Source of the DNA: Candidatus Magasanikbacteria bacterium RIFCSPLOWO2_02_FULL_44_11
Lineage (GTDB): Bacteria > Patescibacteriota > Patescibacteriia > Magasanikbacterales > GWA2-37-8
Assembly (NCBI GenBank): GCA_001783035.1
Contig: MFQK01000023.1
Location: 1 to 5,741, forward strand
Direction: 5' to 3'
Length of the DNA: 5,741 bases
Shown here one piece after another: positions 1 to 5,339 of this stretch; positions within the stretch are counted from its first letter, which is position 1, and the number at the start of each line of letters is the position of its first letter. The position numbers and the translations under genes are program-made. The notes beneath the pieces are model-generated. The model did not search any database and was not told the DNA's origin. It saw only the letters and a program-made list of their open reading frames with translations.

Positions 1-354
<354 letters not shown>

Positions 355-1221
355 GAACATCTCGCGGCCTTGTTCTGAAAAGGACAATGCGAAATCTGGC
401 TCATATCGGAGAAGCTGATTATCAAATACATGGCATGTGTTATAATCACCTAACTATGTATTTAGTAACTCCGAGGGAAGTCAAGTATCTGCCCAACATA
501 CTACGCGCAAGAAAAAATCTGAAACTGACACTTTCAAGCCGTCAAATGCAGATTCTGATAGGATCGATCCTTGGCGATGGGTATATTACCTATCGCGGAC
601 AAATCCAGTTAGAACATTCGGATAAGTACCAACCGTATTTATTCTGGAAATTTGGTGAACTTAAAGCGTTAGCTTACGGACAGCCGAGTTTGGTTGAACG
701 TACGGATAAGCGCACCGGTGCCAAATATCGGTCATACCGGTTCTGGCTTCGGCAATATTTTCGTCCATGGCGGGACTATTTCTATCAAAAAAAGATAAAA
801 ATATTTCCACATGGATTTGAATTGTCGCCTTTGGCGCTCGCAGTATGGTACATGGATGATGGCTGTTATAGTGATGGCCGGTGTACAATAGCGACTGAAT
901 GTTTTTCAACAGAGTCTTGCCAAAACATACAAGACATGTTGAAGAAGCAGTTTGACCTTGATACGCATATCAGATCAAACGGAAAGTTAGCTATTCGTGC
1001 CCGGAGTCAAAACTCCTTCTTTTCCATAATCCGGCCGTACGTCCATTCTACTATGGCGTACAAAATACTTTGACCCTGTAACGACTAAGGCTTAAATGCC
1101 GAGAGTGAAGTTTCCGATTGTAAAGGAATTTATAACTTCGCTAATACGCCAGCCCCTCATTTAGTTTTAATAAACTGAAAAGGGTGAAGGAATAGTCTGC
1201 AATGGTGATAATTTTTATTCG
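355..1221 (+). mobile_element. Group I self-splicing intron in 16S rRNA (after E. coli U1078) carrying a LAGLIDADG ORF
   Basis: The intron interrupts the 16S between E. coli U1078 and G1079; joining 354 to 1222 restores an uninterrupted 16S of normal length there. The boundaries follow group I rules: exon 1 ends in U354 and the intron ends in G1221. The guide GCGGC (364-368) pairs with exon GCCGT (350-354) to form P1, with the diagnostic U354-G364 wobble at the splice site. CATCTC (358-363) pairs with GAGGTG, the first six bases of exon 2 (1222-1227), to form P10. P7 is visible as GACTA (1083-1087) with TAGTC (1193-1197). A hairpin at 370-387 (TTGTTC/GGACAA) could be P2, and AATC/GATT around 393-420 could be P4-P5. 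A P8-like stem is GAAGTT (1107-1112) with AACTTC (1134-1139). I could not assign P3 with confidence. The ORF sits between the P4-P6 region and P7. Confidence 0.93.
387..1073 (+). CDS. LAGLIDADG homing endonuclease (intron-encoded, possible maturase)
   Basis: This is a 228-codon ORF inside the 16S intron. It has two LAGLIDADG motifs: LIGSILGDG at residues 57-65 and LAVWYMDDG at 151-159. It is therefore a single chain with two half-domains, resembling the LAGLIDADG_2-type family. The terminal HSTMAYKIL is also typical of that group. The acidic residues ending each motif (D64 and D158 regions) are present, so it looks catalytically competent. Known proteins of this type cut intronless rRNA genes and drive intron homing; some also aid splicing. 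The start is uncertain. ATG 387 overlaps the predicted intron core, and ATG 435 and ATG 456 are in frame. The conserved domain only begins near residue 47, so 456 is a reasonable alternative. No Shine-Dalgarno site is seen. TGA is the stop, 10 nt before P7. Confidence 0.92.
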   Translation: MRNLAHIGEADYQIHGMCYNHLTMYLVTPREVKYLPNILRARKNLKLTLSSRQMQILIGSILGDGYITYRGQIQLEHSDKYQPYLFWKFGELKALAYGQPSLVERTDKRTGAKYRSYRFWLRQYFRPWRDYFYQKKIKIFPHGFELSPLALAVWYMDDGCYSDGRCTIATECFSTESCQNIQDMLKKQFDLDTHIRSNGKLAIRARSQNSFFSIIRPYVHSTMAYKIL

Positions 1222-1739
1222 GAGGTGTACCGTTAAGTCGGGAAACGAGCGCAACCCACATCGTGTGTTAAATGTACACGCGAGACCGCCCCGTATTTTG
1301 CGCGGAAATCGGAAATCGGAAATCGGAAATCAGACGCTATTGTCTGACATCCGATATCCGAAATCTGACTTCTGAACAGGATACGGGGAGGAAGGGGTGG
1401 ACGACGTCAAATCAGCATGGCTCTTACGTCCAGGGCTACACACATGCTACAATGGCGAGAACAATGGGTTGCCAAGTCGCGAGACGGAGCTAATCCCATC
1501 AACACTCGCCCCAGTTCAGATTGAAGGCTGCAACTCGCCTTCATGAAGTAGGAATCGCTAGTAAACGCCAATCAGCCACGTGGCGTTGAATACGTTCTCG
1601 GGTCTTGTACTCACCGCCCGTCACACCACGGGAGCTGGCAATGCCCAAAGCGCCGCAAGGCGTTAAGGCAGGGTCAGTGACTAGGGTGAAGTCGTAACAA
1701 GGCATGGGTAGCGGAAGCTGCTCATGGATCACCTCCTTT
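1222..1739 (+). rRNA. rrs: 16S rRNA, exon 2 and 3' end
   Basis: This is the remainder of the 16S from E. coli G1079 to the 3' end. Visible landmarks are ACGAGCGCAACCC (1246-1258), GGAGGAAGG after helix 40, GACGTCAAATCAGCATGG, GGGCTACACACATGCTACAATGG, and the decoding-site strand TCACCGCCCGTC (1611-1622). Helix 45 closes a GGAA loop, so the target adenines of KsgA dimethylation are kept. The gene ends GGATCACCTCCTTT, with the anti-Shine-Dalgarno CCTCC at 1732-1736. The final base is estimated at 1739, give or take two. Exon 2 contains an extra hairpin insertion in helix 40, annotated separately. The 1087-1089/1096-1098 stem is compensated (CCG/CGG), which suggests a functional RNA rather than a decayed copy. 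Confidence 0.96.
1297..1380 (+). repeat. Heptamer-repeat hairpin inserted in 16S helix 40 (V7)
   Basis: Helix 40 has a normal closing stem, CCCCGTAT (1289-1296) with ATACGGGG (1381-1388). Its tip holds about 84 nt instead of a small loop. The left arm is four identical units CGGAAAT (1303-1309, 1310-1316, 1317-1323, 1324-1330). The right arm is five related units: TCTGACA (1343-1349), TCCGATA, TCCGAAA, TCTGACT and TCTGAAC (ending 1377). The arms fold back on each other. The apical stem is TCAGAC (1330-1335) with GTCTGA (1342-1347), and the pairing continues, with mismatches and G-U pairs, down to C1303-G1374. The unit pattern resembles short tandem heptamer repeats found between genes in some bacteria. 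I see no splice-like signals, so it may remain in the mature rRNA or be excised by RNase as an intervening sequence. Confidence 0.85.
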
Positions 1740-1803
1740 CTGGAGATACTCAGTCGAAAGACTGCGATTCTTCGTCGAACACACGAGGCCGCAAGGTCAC
1801 GTG
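1740..1803 (+). other. 16S 3' trailer with two GNRA-loop hairpins
   Basis: Immediately after the 16S end there are two compact hairpins. CAGTC (1751-1755) pairs with GACTG (1760-1764) around a GAAA loop. CACG-A-GGCC (1782-1790) pairs with GGTC-A-CGTG (1795-1803) around GCAA, with one A-A mismatch. They probably belong to the pre-rRNA 3' processing region. No 23S, 5S or tRNA follows before the terminator. The role is inferred from position. Confidence 0.5.
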
Positions 1804-1851
1804 ATGTAAGATAGGTAGATTGTATGCGTTTTTGTCACATCTGTATTCGTT

Positions 1852-1881
1852 AAAAAACCAGCCCCACAAGGGCTGGTTTTT
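1852..1881 (+). terminator. Rho-independent terminator after 16S (possibly bidirectional)
   Basis: The stem is CCAGCCC (1858-1864) with GGGCTGG (1870-1876), the loop is CACAA, and five Ts follow (1877-1881). A run of six As precedes the stem, so the same structure could also stop transcription of the minus-strand gene ending at 1947. It ends the rRNA transcript about 115 nt after the 16S, so the 16S is not co-transcribed with a 23S. Confidence 0.9.
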
Positions 1882-1946
1882 ATTATAGCTGATGATAGTG
1901 CGCTGATTGCATTTTCGCTTTCTTCGGCCGCGCCATTCTTATTAAA

Positions 1947-2336
1947 CTAAGAAGCAACGCTACGAGCGGATTTTTCAGGTCCCTTTTGAACTTCCCCAGG
2001 AAAGCGGGTCTTCGGTTCACGAGGAGGCAAAACCTTTCCTCTCTCGCGAAAGTCTTTCCGTTCGTCAACTTCAAGGCCGCTCGCGGTTTGTTCCTCACGA
2101 ACGGCGTGCAGATCCATTGACGTGCGCGCATCCAGGCGTTTTTTATAGTCAGGACCAGTGTCAAGGTCGAGAGGCTTGTCATCACCTAAATTAAGCTTAA
2201 ATACAGCCTCGGTTTCCTGGCTAAGATTTTTTTTCGCCGCAGCTTCCTCTTCTCCTCCGGTGCGCGGTGCTTTCCAAGCGTCCCAGGAAGCTTGTTCGCG
2301 GGCTCCTTTGTGAGTTCCTATTCCTCGTTCACCCAT
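1947..2336 (-). CDS. Hypothetical charged, probably disordered protein
   Basis: I do not recognise this 129-residue protein. It is very hydrophilic, with many Glu, Lys, Arg and Asp, no cysteine and no membrane segment. It has acidic and basic patches (EEEAAAKK near residues 29-36; DERKDFRERGK near 91-101) and several Pro-Gly turns, consistent with an extended or disordered chain. The start used is ATG 2336, giving MGERGIG. An in-frame ATG at 2375 would add a hydrophobic 13-residue lead that lies in the AT-rich divergent promoter region, so it was not preferred. No Shine-Dalgarno site precedes either. The gene converges on the 16S and shares its terminator; it is divergent from the membrane-protein gene at 2427. 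An overlapping frame (1883-2185) is less protein-like. It is probably a real gene but has no assigned function. Confidence 0.6.
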   Translation of the reverse strand: MGERGIGTHKGAREQASWDAWKAPRTGGEEEAAAKKNLSQETEAVFKLNLGDDKPLDLDTGPDYKKRLDARTSMDLHAVREEQTASGLEVDERKDFRERGKVLPPREPKTRFPGEVQKGPEKSARSVAS

Positions 2337-2368
2337 ACAAAAATAGTTAAATGTAATCTGCAAATATA

Positions 2369-2397
2369 GTAACATATACTACCCCTTTTTGTATAGT
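2369..2397 (+). promoter_or_regulatory. Candidate promoter for the membrane-protein gene
   Basis: The -10 is TATAGT (2392-2397) and a weak -35 is GTAACA (2369-2374, 4 of 6 matches), with a 17-nt spacer. The expected leader is about 23 nt. The region is shared with the divergent minus-strand gene and contains the short inverted repeat TAGTA/TACTA (2367-2371 and 2377-2381), which could be an operator. Confidence 0.35.
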
Positions 2398-2415
2398 TTC
2401 ACCTGCTTTTCCGTC

Positions 2416-2420
2416 AAGGG
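2416..2420 (+). promoter_or_regulatory. Shine-Dalgarno site of the membrane-protein gene
   Basis: AAGGG lies 6 nt before ATG 2427, and its AAGG is complementary to the CCUU of the 16S tail in this window. It supports 2427 as the start. Confidence 0.45.
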
Positions 2421-2426
2421 TTAGGT

Positions 2427-3002
2427 ATGGTCTTAGCTATCGTTTTATTGCTTAGGCTCGGTATTCCGCCTTTAATTTTACGGCGGCCGCTTTTGGGCAC
2501 GGTTTTAGCTATTGCCGCTGATGTTTTCGATTATAACCTCTACAGCCGTTTTGGCTGGGGGATTTTGGGTGGCCCGGGGTTACGCTATCAACTTCTCGAT
2601 AAAGCGCTCGACACCTATTACATGGTTTTTGCCTTAGTTGTGGTGAGCAAGTGGACCACAACCCTCAAGATAAGCAGTTATGTATTGTTTGCCTCGCGGC
2701 TAGCCGGTGTCGTCCTCCTATTTCTACTCAAAAATGAAATCGTCCTCGTCATCTTTCCTAATTTTTTTGAAACTTTTTTCCTGTCCGTCTTGATTTTGCG
2801 TCTGGATAAACGTCAAAATGTCCACCCGGCCATGCTCCTTTTCTTATTCGCGGTCGCCATTTTCCAAAAAATGTTTCAAGAATATGCCTTGCACGTCTTA
2901 CCGATCCGATATCTCACCATCTTAAAGGAAATAGTAACAGCTGGTGTAAGTATAGTATTTTTCAGCCTCTACTATCAATTAAGGGGTGTGACCACATCTT
3001 GA
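2427..3002 (+). CDS. Hypothetical polytopic membrane protein
   Basis: This is a 191-residue, strongly hydrophobic integral membrane protein that I do not recognise. Likely membrane segments, by eye, are near residues 3-18, 21-36, 62-74, 84-101, 104-124, 135-149 and 167-183. Short polar loops such as RLDKRQNVH (125-133) lie between them. Acidic residues sit in or beside membrane segments (D32 and D35 in ADVFDY; D58 and D62 in LDKALDTYY), which is unusual for a purely structural protein and could mark a functional site. There is no signal peptide separate from the first segment. The start is supported by AAGGG at 2416-2420. The gene is divergent from the charged protein at 1947-2336. Its stop codon overlaps the -35 of the tRNA promoter. 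A CDP-alcohol transferase was considered, but its DG-AR motif is absent. Function is unknown. Confidence 0.8.
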   Translation: MVLAIVLLLRLGIPPLILRRPLLGTVLAIAADVFDYNLYSRFGWGILGGPGLRYQLLDKALDTYYMVFALVVVSKWTTTLKISSYVLFASRLAGVVLLFLLKNEIVLVIFPNFFETFFLSVLILRLDKRQNVHPAMLLFLFAVAIFQKMFQEYALHVLPIRYLTILKEIVTAGVSIVFFSLYYQLRGVTTS

Positions 3003-3027
3003 CTTTTTGGTTTTATCTTAGTATACT
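2999..3027 (+). promoter_or_regulatory. Strong promoter for the tRNA-Val/tRNA-Ile unit
   Basis: The -35 is TTGACT (2999-3004) and the -10 is TATACT (3022-3027), separated by exactly 17 nt. Each differs from the sigma-70 consensus at one base. The -35 overlaps the TGA stop of the membrane-protein gene. The expected transcript start is near 3034, about 50 nt before tRNA-Val. A small AGCC/GGCT hairpin (3043-3057) lies in the leader. Confidence 0.75.
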
Positions 3028-3084
3028 CCTCGTACCTTTCGCAGCCGAAAAGAGGCTCTTTCTAGATGAATAAAATTATTTAAA

Positions 3085-3161
3085 GGGCGACTAGCTCAGT
3101 TGGTTAGAGCATCTGCATGACATGCAGAGGGTCAGAGGTTCAACTCCTCTGTCGCCCACCA
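3085..3161 (+). tRNA. tRNA-Val(GAC), CCA encoded
   Basis: This is a complete 77-nt cloverleaf. The acceptor stem is GGGCGAC (3085-3091) with GTCGCCC (3151-3157). The D arm contains AGCTCAGTTGGTTAGAGC. The anticodon stem is TCTGC/GCAGA around loop ATGACAT, giving anticodon GAC at 3119-3121 for valine. The T arm carries GGTTCAACTCC. The discriminator A3158 is followed by an encoded CCA (3159-3161). It is the first gene after the promoter at 2999-3027. Confidence 0.96.
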
Positions 3162-3199
3162 GACTTCGTAAGGTTTCGTCCCGCGAAGCATAAAAACAT

Positions 3200-3273
3200 G
3201 GGCATATAGCTCAGATGGTTAGAGCGCGTCACTGATAATGACGAGGTCCCAAGTTCGATTCTTGGTATGCCCA
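3200..3273 (+). tRNA. tRNA-Ile(GAT), CCA not encoded
   Basis: The acceptor stem is GGGCATA (3200-3206) with TATGCCC (3266-3272). The anticodon stem is CGTCA/TGACG around loop CTGATAA, so the anticodon is GAT (3234-3236), isoleucine. The T arm includes GTTCGATTC. The discriminator A3273 is followed by CGC, so CCA must be added by an enzyme. It lies 38 nt after tRNA-Val and is probably in the same transcript. In many bacteria this tRNA sits in the 16S-23S spacer; here it is outside any rRNA operon. Confidence 0.96.
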
Positions 3274-3304
3274 CGCATCGCAATCTTATTTTAGACTAGA
3301 AATA

Positions 3305-3333
3305 TTGCACCTTTGATGACGGCATAGTATAGT
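3305..3333 (+). promoter_or_regulatory. Promoter of the uracil-5 methyltransferase gene
   Basis: The -35 is TTGCAC (3305-3310) and the -10 is TATAGT (3328-3333), with an exact 17-nt spacer. The expected start near 3340 leaves a leader of about 15 nt before ATG 3355, with no Shine-Dalgarno site. Confidence 0.6.
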
Positions 3334-3354
3334 ATCCTTTTGTAAACAACGGTT

Positions 3355-4635
3355 ATGGATACAAGGATTACAATTGAAAAACTAGTGACCGGCGGTCAAG
3401 GCTTGGGCAGACTCGACCAAAAAATAGCTTTTATTTGGGGCGCCCTTCCCGGAGAAGATGTAGAATTTAGGATTATTAAAAAAAAGAAACAGTTTGTGGA
3501 AGGTGTAATAACCAAAGTGTTCACGTCTGCCGTATATCGCGAGCTTCCTCGCGAGGAACACTATCTTATTTGTTCACCCTGGCAAACCATTCAATTTGCC
3601 GAAGAAAATACCTGGAAAATTAAAATTGCCAAGGAAACTTATTTACGACTCGGAGATTTGGCCGCCCCCGATGATCTTCAAATTTTTACCGATGGCGTTG
3701 AATATAATTACCGCAATAAACTTGAATTCAGTTTTACCACCAATGAGTCGGGTATGCTTTCTTTGGGTTTTCACGAACGGGGAAGCCTGTGGAAAACTGT
3801 CGCCGTCCCCGGTTGCGCGCTAGGAACAAATTCCATCAATACCACCGCGCCAGCTATCGTTACTTGGCTGCAGAGTCAGTCAATTACCAGTAAGCAGATG
3901 AAGAGCGTGATCGTGCGCAGCAACCAACAAGGCCAAACCATCGCCGCTTTATTTTTAAAAGATCGCTTGGCCTTCTCATCTTTCCCGATCAGGCCGCCGG
4001 AATGGCTTGGTTTTCAAATTTATTTTTCTAATCCGTTGTCACCAGCTTCAGTTCCCACCGAATTGGTTTATAGCGATGGTGATGTTACGCTCACCGACGA
4101 TATAGATGGTAAAAAATGCCGCTACGGCCTGCTCAGTTTTTTTCAAATCAACGTTCCGGTCTTTCTTAAAGCAGTCTCGGATATCGGTACTTTTATCGAG
4201 CCGGGCAGCAAAGTTGTAGATTATTATTCCGGCGTCGGATCGATCGGCATTTCGATTGCGGCGAAATGCTCGGAGCTGACGCTCGTCGAAAACAATAACG
4301 AAGCGGCTGCTTTTGCGGCAGAAAATATTACCAGGAACGGTTTGAAAACCGTGAAAGTATCCGGTTTAGCGGCCGAACAAGAAGCCGAACCTATAACTAA
4401 AGAATCAGTAGTAATTATTGATCCGCCGCGAATCGGGCTGCATAAAAAAATGGTCGAAGTATTGCTGAATAAACAGCCGCGCCGTATTATTTATCTTTCC
4501 TGCGATCTGGCCACGCAAGCACGAGATGTCCGTCTGCTCACCCCACTATACCAACCTGTCTTTTGGAAACTTTATAATTTTTTTCCAAAAACACCGCATA
4601 TCGAAGGGCTGATTATTCTGGAGCGTCGGGGATAG
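3355..4635 (+). CDS. TrmA/RlmD-family RNA (uracil-5-)-methyltransferase
   Basis: The enzyme transfers a methyl group from S-adenosylmethionine to C5 of a uridine in 23S rRNA or tRNA. An N-terminal TRAM-type RNA-binding domain covers about residues 3-56. The central region is followed by FFQIN (262-266), the SAM-binding motif VVDYYSGVGSIG (287-298), DPPRIG (356-361), the catalytic cysteine in YLSCD (Cys383), and the catalytic base region TPHIEG with Glu417. At 426 residues it is close to E. coli RlmD in length. The four-cysteine Fe-S motif of RlmD is not intact: Cys73 and Cys154 fall in the right regions, but the CxxC partners are gone. The usual SCN is SCD here. Whether the target is U1939, U747 or tRNA U54 cannot be told from sequence, so no gene symbol is given. 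It has its own promoter and no Shine-Dalgarno site. Confidence 0.92.
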   Translation: MDTRITIEKLVTGGQGLGRLDQKIAFIWGALPGEDVEFRIIKKKKQFVEGVITKVFTSAVYRELPREEHYLICSPWQTIQFAEENTWKIKIAKETYLRLGDLAAPDDLQIFTDGVEYNYRNKLEFSFTTNESGMLSLGFHERGSLWKTVAVPGCALGTNSINTTAPAIVTWLQSQSITSKQMKSVIVRSNQQGQTIAALFLKDRLAFSSFPIRPPEWLGFQIYFSNPLSPASVPTELVYSDGDVTLTDDIDGKKCRYGLLSFFQINVPVFLKAVSDIGTFIEPGSKVVDYYSGVGSIGISIAAKCSELTLVENNNEAAAFAAENITRNGLKTVKVSGLAAEQEAEPITKESVVIIDPPRIGLHKKMVEVLLNKQPRRIIYLSCDLATQARDVRLLTPLYQPVFWKLYNFFPKTPHIEGLIILERRG

Positions 4636-4637
4636 AG

Positions 4638-4666
4638 TTGCCAAATCTGTAAAAATGCGCTAGAAT
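4638..4666 (+). promoter_or_regulatory. Promoter of the signal peptidase gene
   Basis: The -35 is TTGCCA (4638-4643) and the -10 is TAGAAT (4661-4666), with an exact 17-nt spacer. It starts two bases after the upstream stop codon. The expected transcript start near 4673 gives a leader of about 14 nt with no Shine-Dalgarno site. Confidence 0.65.
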
Positions 4667-4686
4667 ATCCGTTAGACATTTGCCCT

Positions 4687-5304
4687 ATGGAAAAAAAAAC
4701 ACCACAATTTAATCAGGAAAATGATAAGAAAAATCGCACTCTGGCTATCATGGGTGGCCTTGGTTTGTTTGTGGTTGAGGTGTTAAGAATCGCCATTTTG
4801 GCGGCTGTCACTATTGTCGTCATCCGTTATTTTCTTTTTAAGCCTTTTTATGTCAAGGGCGCTTCCATGGAACCAAACTTTTACGACCATGAATATCTGA
4901 TCATCGATGAATTAAGTTATCGCCTGCGCGAACCGGTTCGAGGCGAAGTGATTGTTTTTAGGTATCCGAATAATCCGGAAGAATATTTTTTGAAGCGCAT
5001 TGTCGCGCTGCCGGGCGAACGAATAAAAATTTCCGCAGGAAAAGTAGCTATTTACAACGCCGACCACCCGGAAGGCATCGCGGTCAAAGAAAATTATTTG
5101 CCACACGACTTGGCGACATTGGGAGAAAAAATTTCCACGCTCGGTCAAGATGAATATTTTGTGTTGGGGGATAATCGGCCAAACAGCTTCGATTCGCGCC
5201 GCTTCGGCCCGATTCATAAAAGCGCTATCGTCGGTCGGGCCTTGTTCCGCGGCTGGCCGGTTTCGCGAATTGAAAAGTTCGAATCGCCCGGTTTCAATCT
5301 ATAA
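4687..5304 (+). CDS. lepB: Signal peptidase I
   Basis: This is a membrane-bound serine protease that removes signal peptides from exported proteins, using a Ser-Lys pair. A charged 20-residue cytoplasmic start is followed by one membrane anchor at about residues 25-48; the catalytic domain lies outside the membrane. The family boxes appear in order: SMEP with nucleophile Ser60 (60-63), RGEVIVFRYP (85-94), KRIVALPGE with general base Lys103 (103-111), and GDNRPNSFDSRRFGPI (161-176). At 205 residues with a single anchor it resembles the short Gram-positive/SipS type rather than the longer two-anchor E. coli form. ATG 4687 is the only sensible start and keeps the whole anchor. It has its own promoter inside the 51-nt gap. 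Only 35 nt separate it from hisS, so the two may be co-transcribed. Confidence 0.96.
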   Translation: MEKKTPQFNQENDKKNRTLAIMGGLGLFVVEVLRIAILAAVTIVVIRYFLFKPFYVKGASMEPNFYDHEYLIIDELSYRLREPVRGEVIVFRYPNNPEEYFLKRIVALPGERIKISAGKVAIYNADHPEGIAVKENYLPHDLATLGEKISTLGQDEYFVLGDNRPNSFDSRRFGPIHKSAIVGRALFRGWPVSRIEKFESPGFNL

Positions 5305-5324
5305 ATCAGTTTATATTATAAATT

Positions 5325-5329
5325 AAGGA
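5325..5329 (+). promoter_or_regulatory. Shine-Dalgarno site of hisS
   Basis: AAGGA lies 10 nt before ATG 5340 and is complementary to UCCUU in the 16S tail. It supports 5340 over an out-of-frame ATG at 5330, which would give only six codons. An AT-rich TATTAT/TATAAA stretch (5314-5322) just upstream could be a -10, but no convincing -35 accompanies it. Confidence 0.5.
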
Positions 5330-5339
5330 ATGCCAAGGT

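Noticed and set aside
661..909. Open frame antisense to the endonuclease
   Set aside because: Shadow of a well-supported LAGLIDADG gene on the other strand.
1071..1073. TGA read as glycine (SR1/Gracilibacteria code)
   Set aside because: TGA ends the endonuclease right after its family-typical C terminus and ends the membrane gene; no internal TGA is needed in the conserved genes.
355..1221. Archaeal-type bulge-helix-bulge intron
   Set aside because: LAGLIDADG ORFs also occur in such introns, but the flanking 16S is bacterial, and P1, P10, P7, the end U and the end G all fit group I.
1303..1377. CRISPR-like array
   Set aside because: Units are only 7 nt, directly abutting, with no spacers, and lie inside 16S helix 40.
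1272..1493. Open frame within 16S exon 2 (+ strand)
   Set aside because: It lies entirely in rRNA and the repeat hairpin; no protein-like features.
1541..1732. Open frame antisense to the 16S 3' end
   Set aside because: It lies wholly in conserved rRNA sequence.
1883..2185. Alternative minus-strand frame overlapping the charged protein
   Set aside because: Less protein-like composition, and it ends almost at the terminator; the frame at 1947-2336 starts cleanly from the divergent region. A frameshift joining the two could not be excluded but has no support.
3596..3823. Open frame inside the methyltransferase gene in another frame
   Set aside because: Shadow; the main frame is continuous and carries every family motif.
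4912..5217. Open frame antisense to signal peptidase I
   Set aside because: Shadow of lepB, whose catalytic boxes are all in the plus-strand frame.
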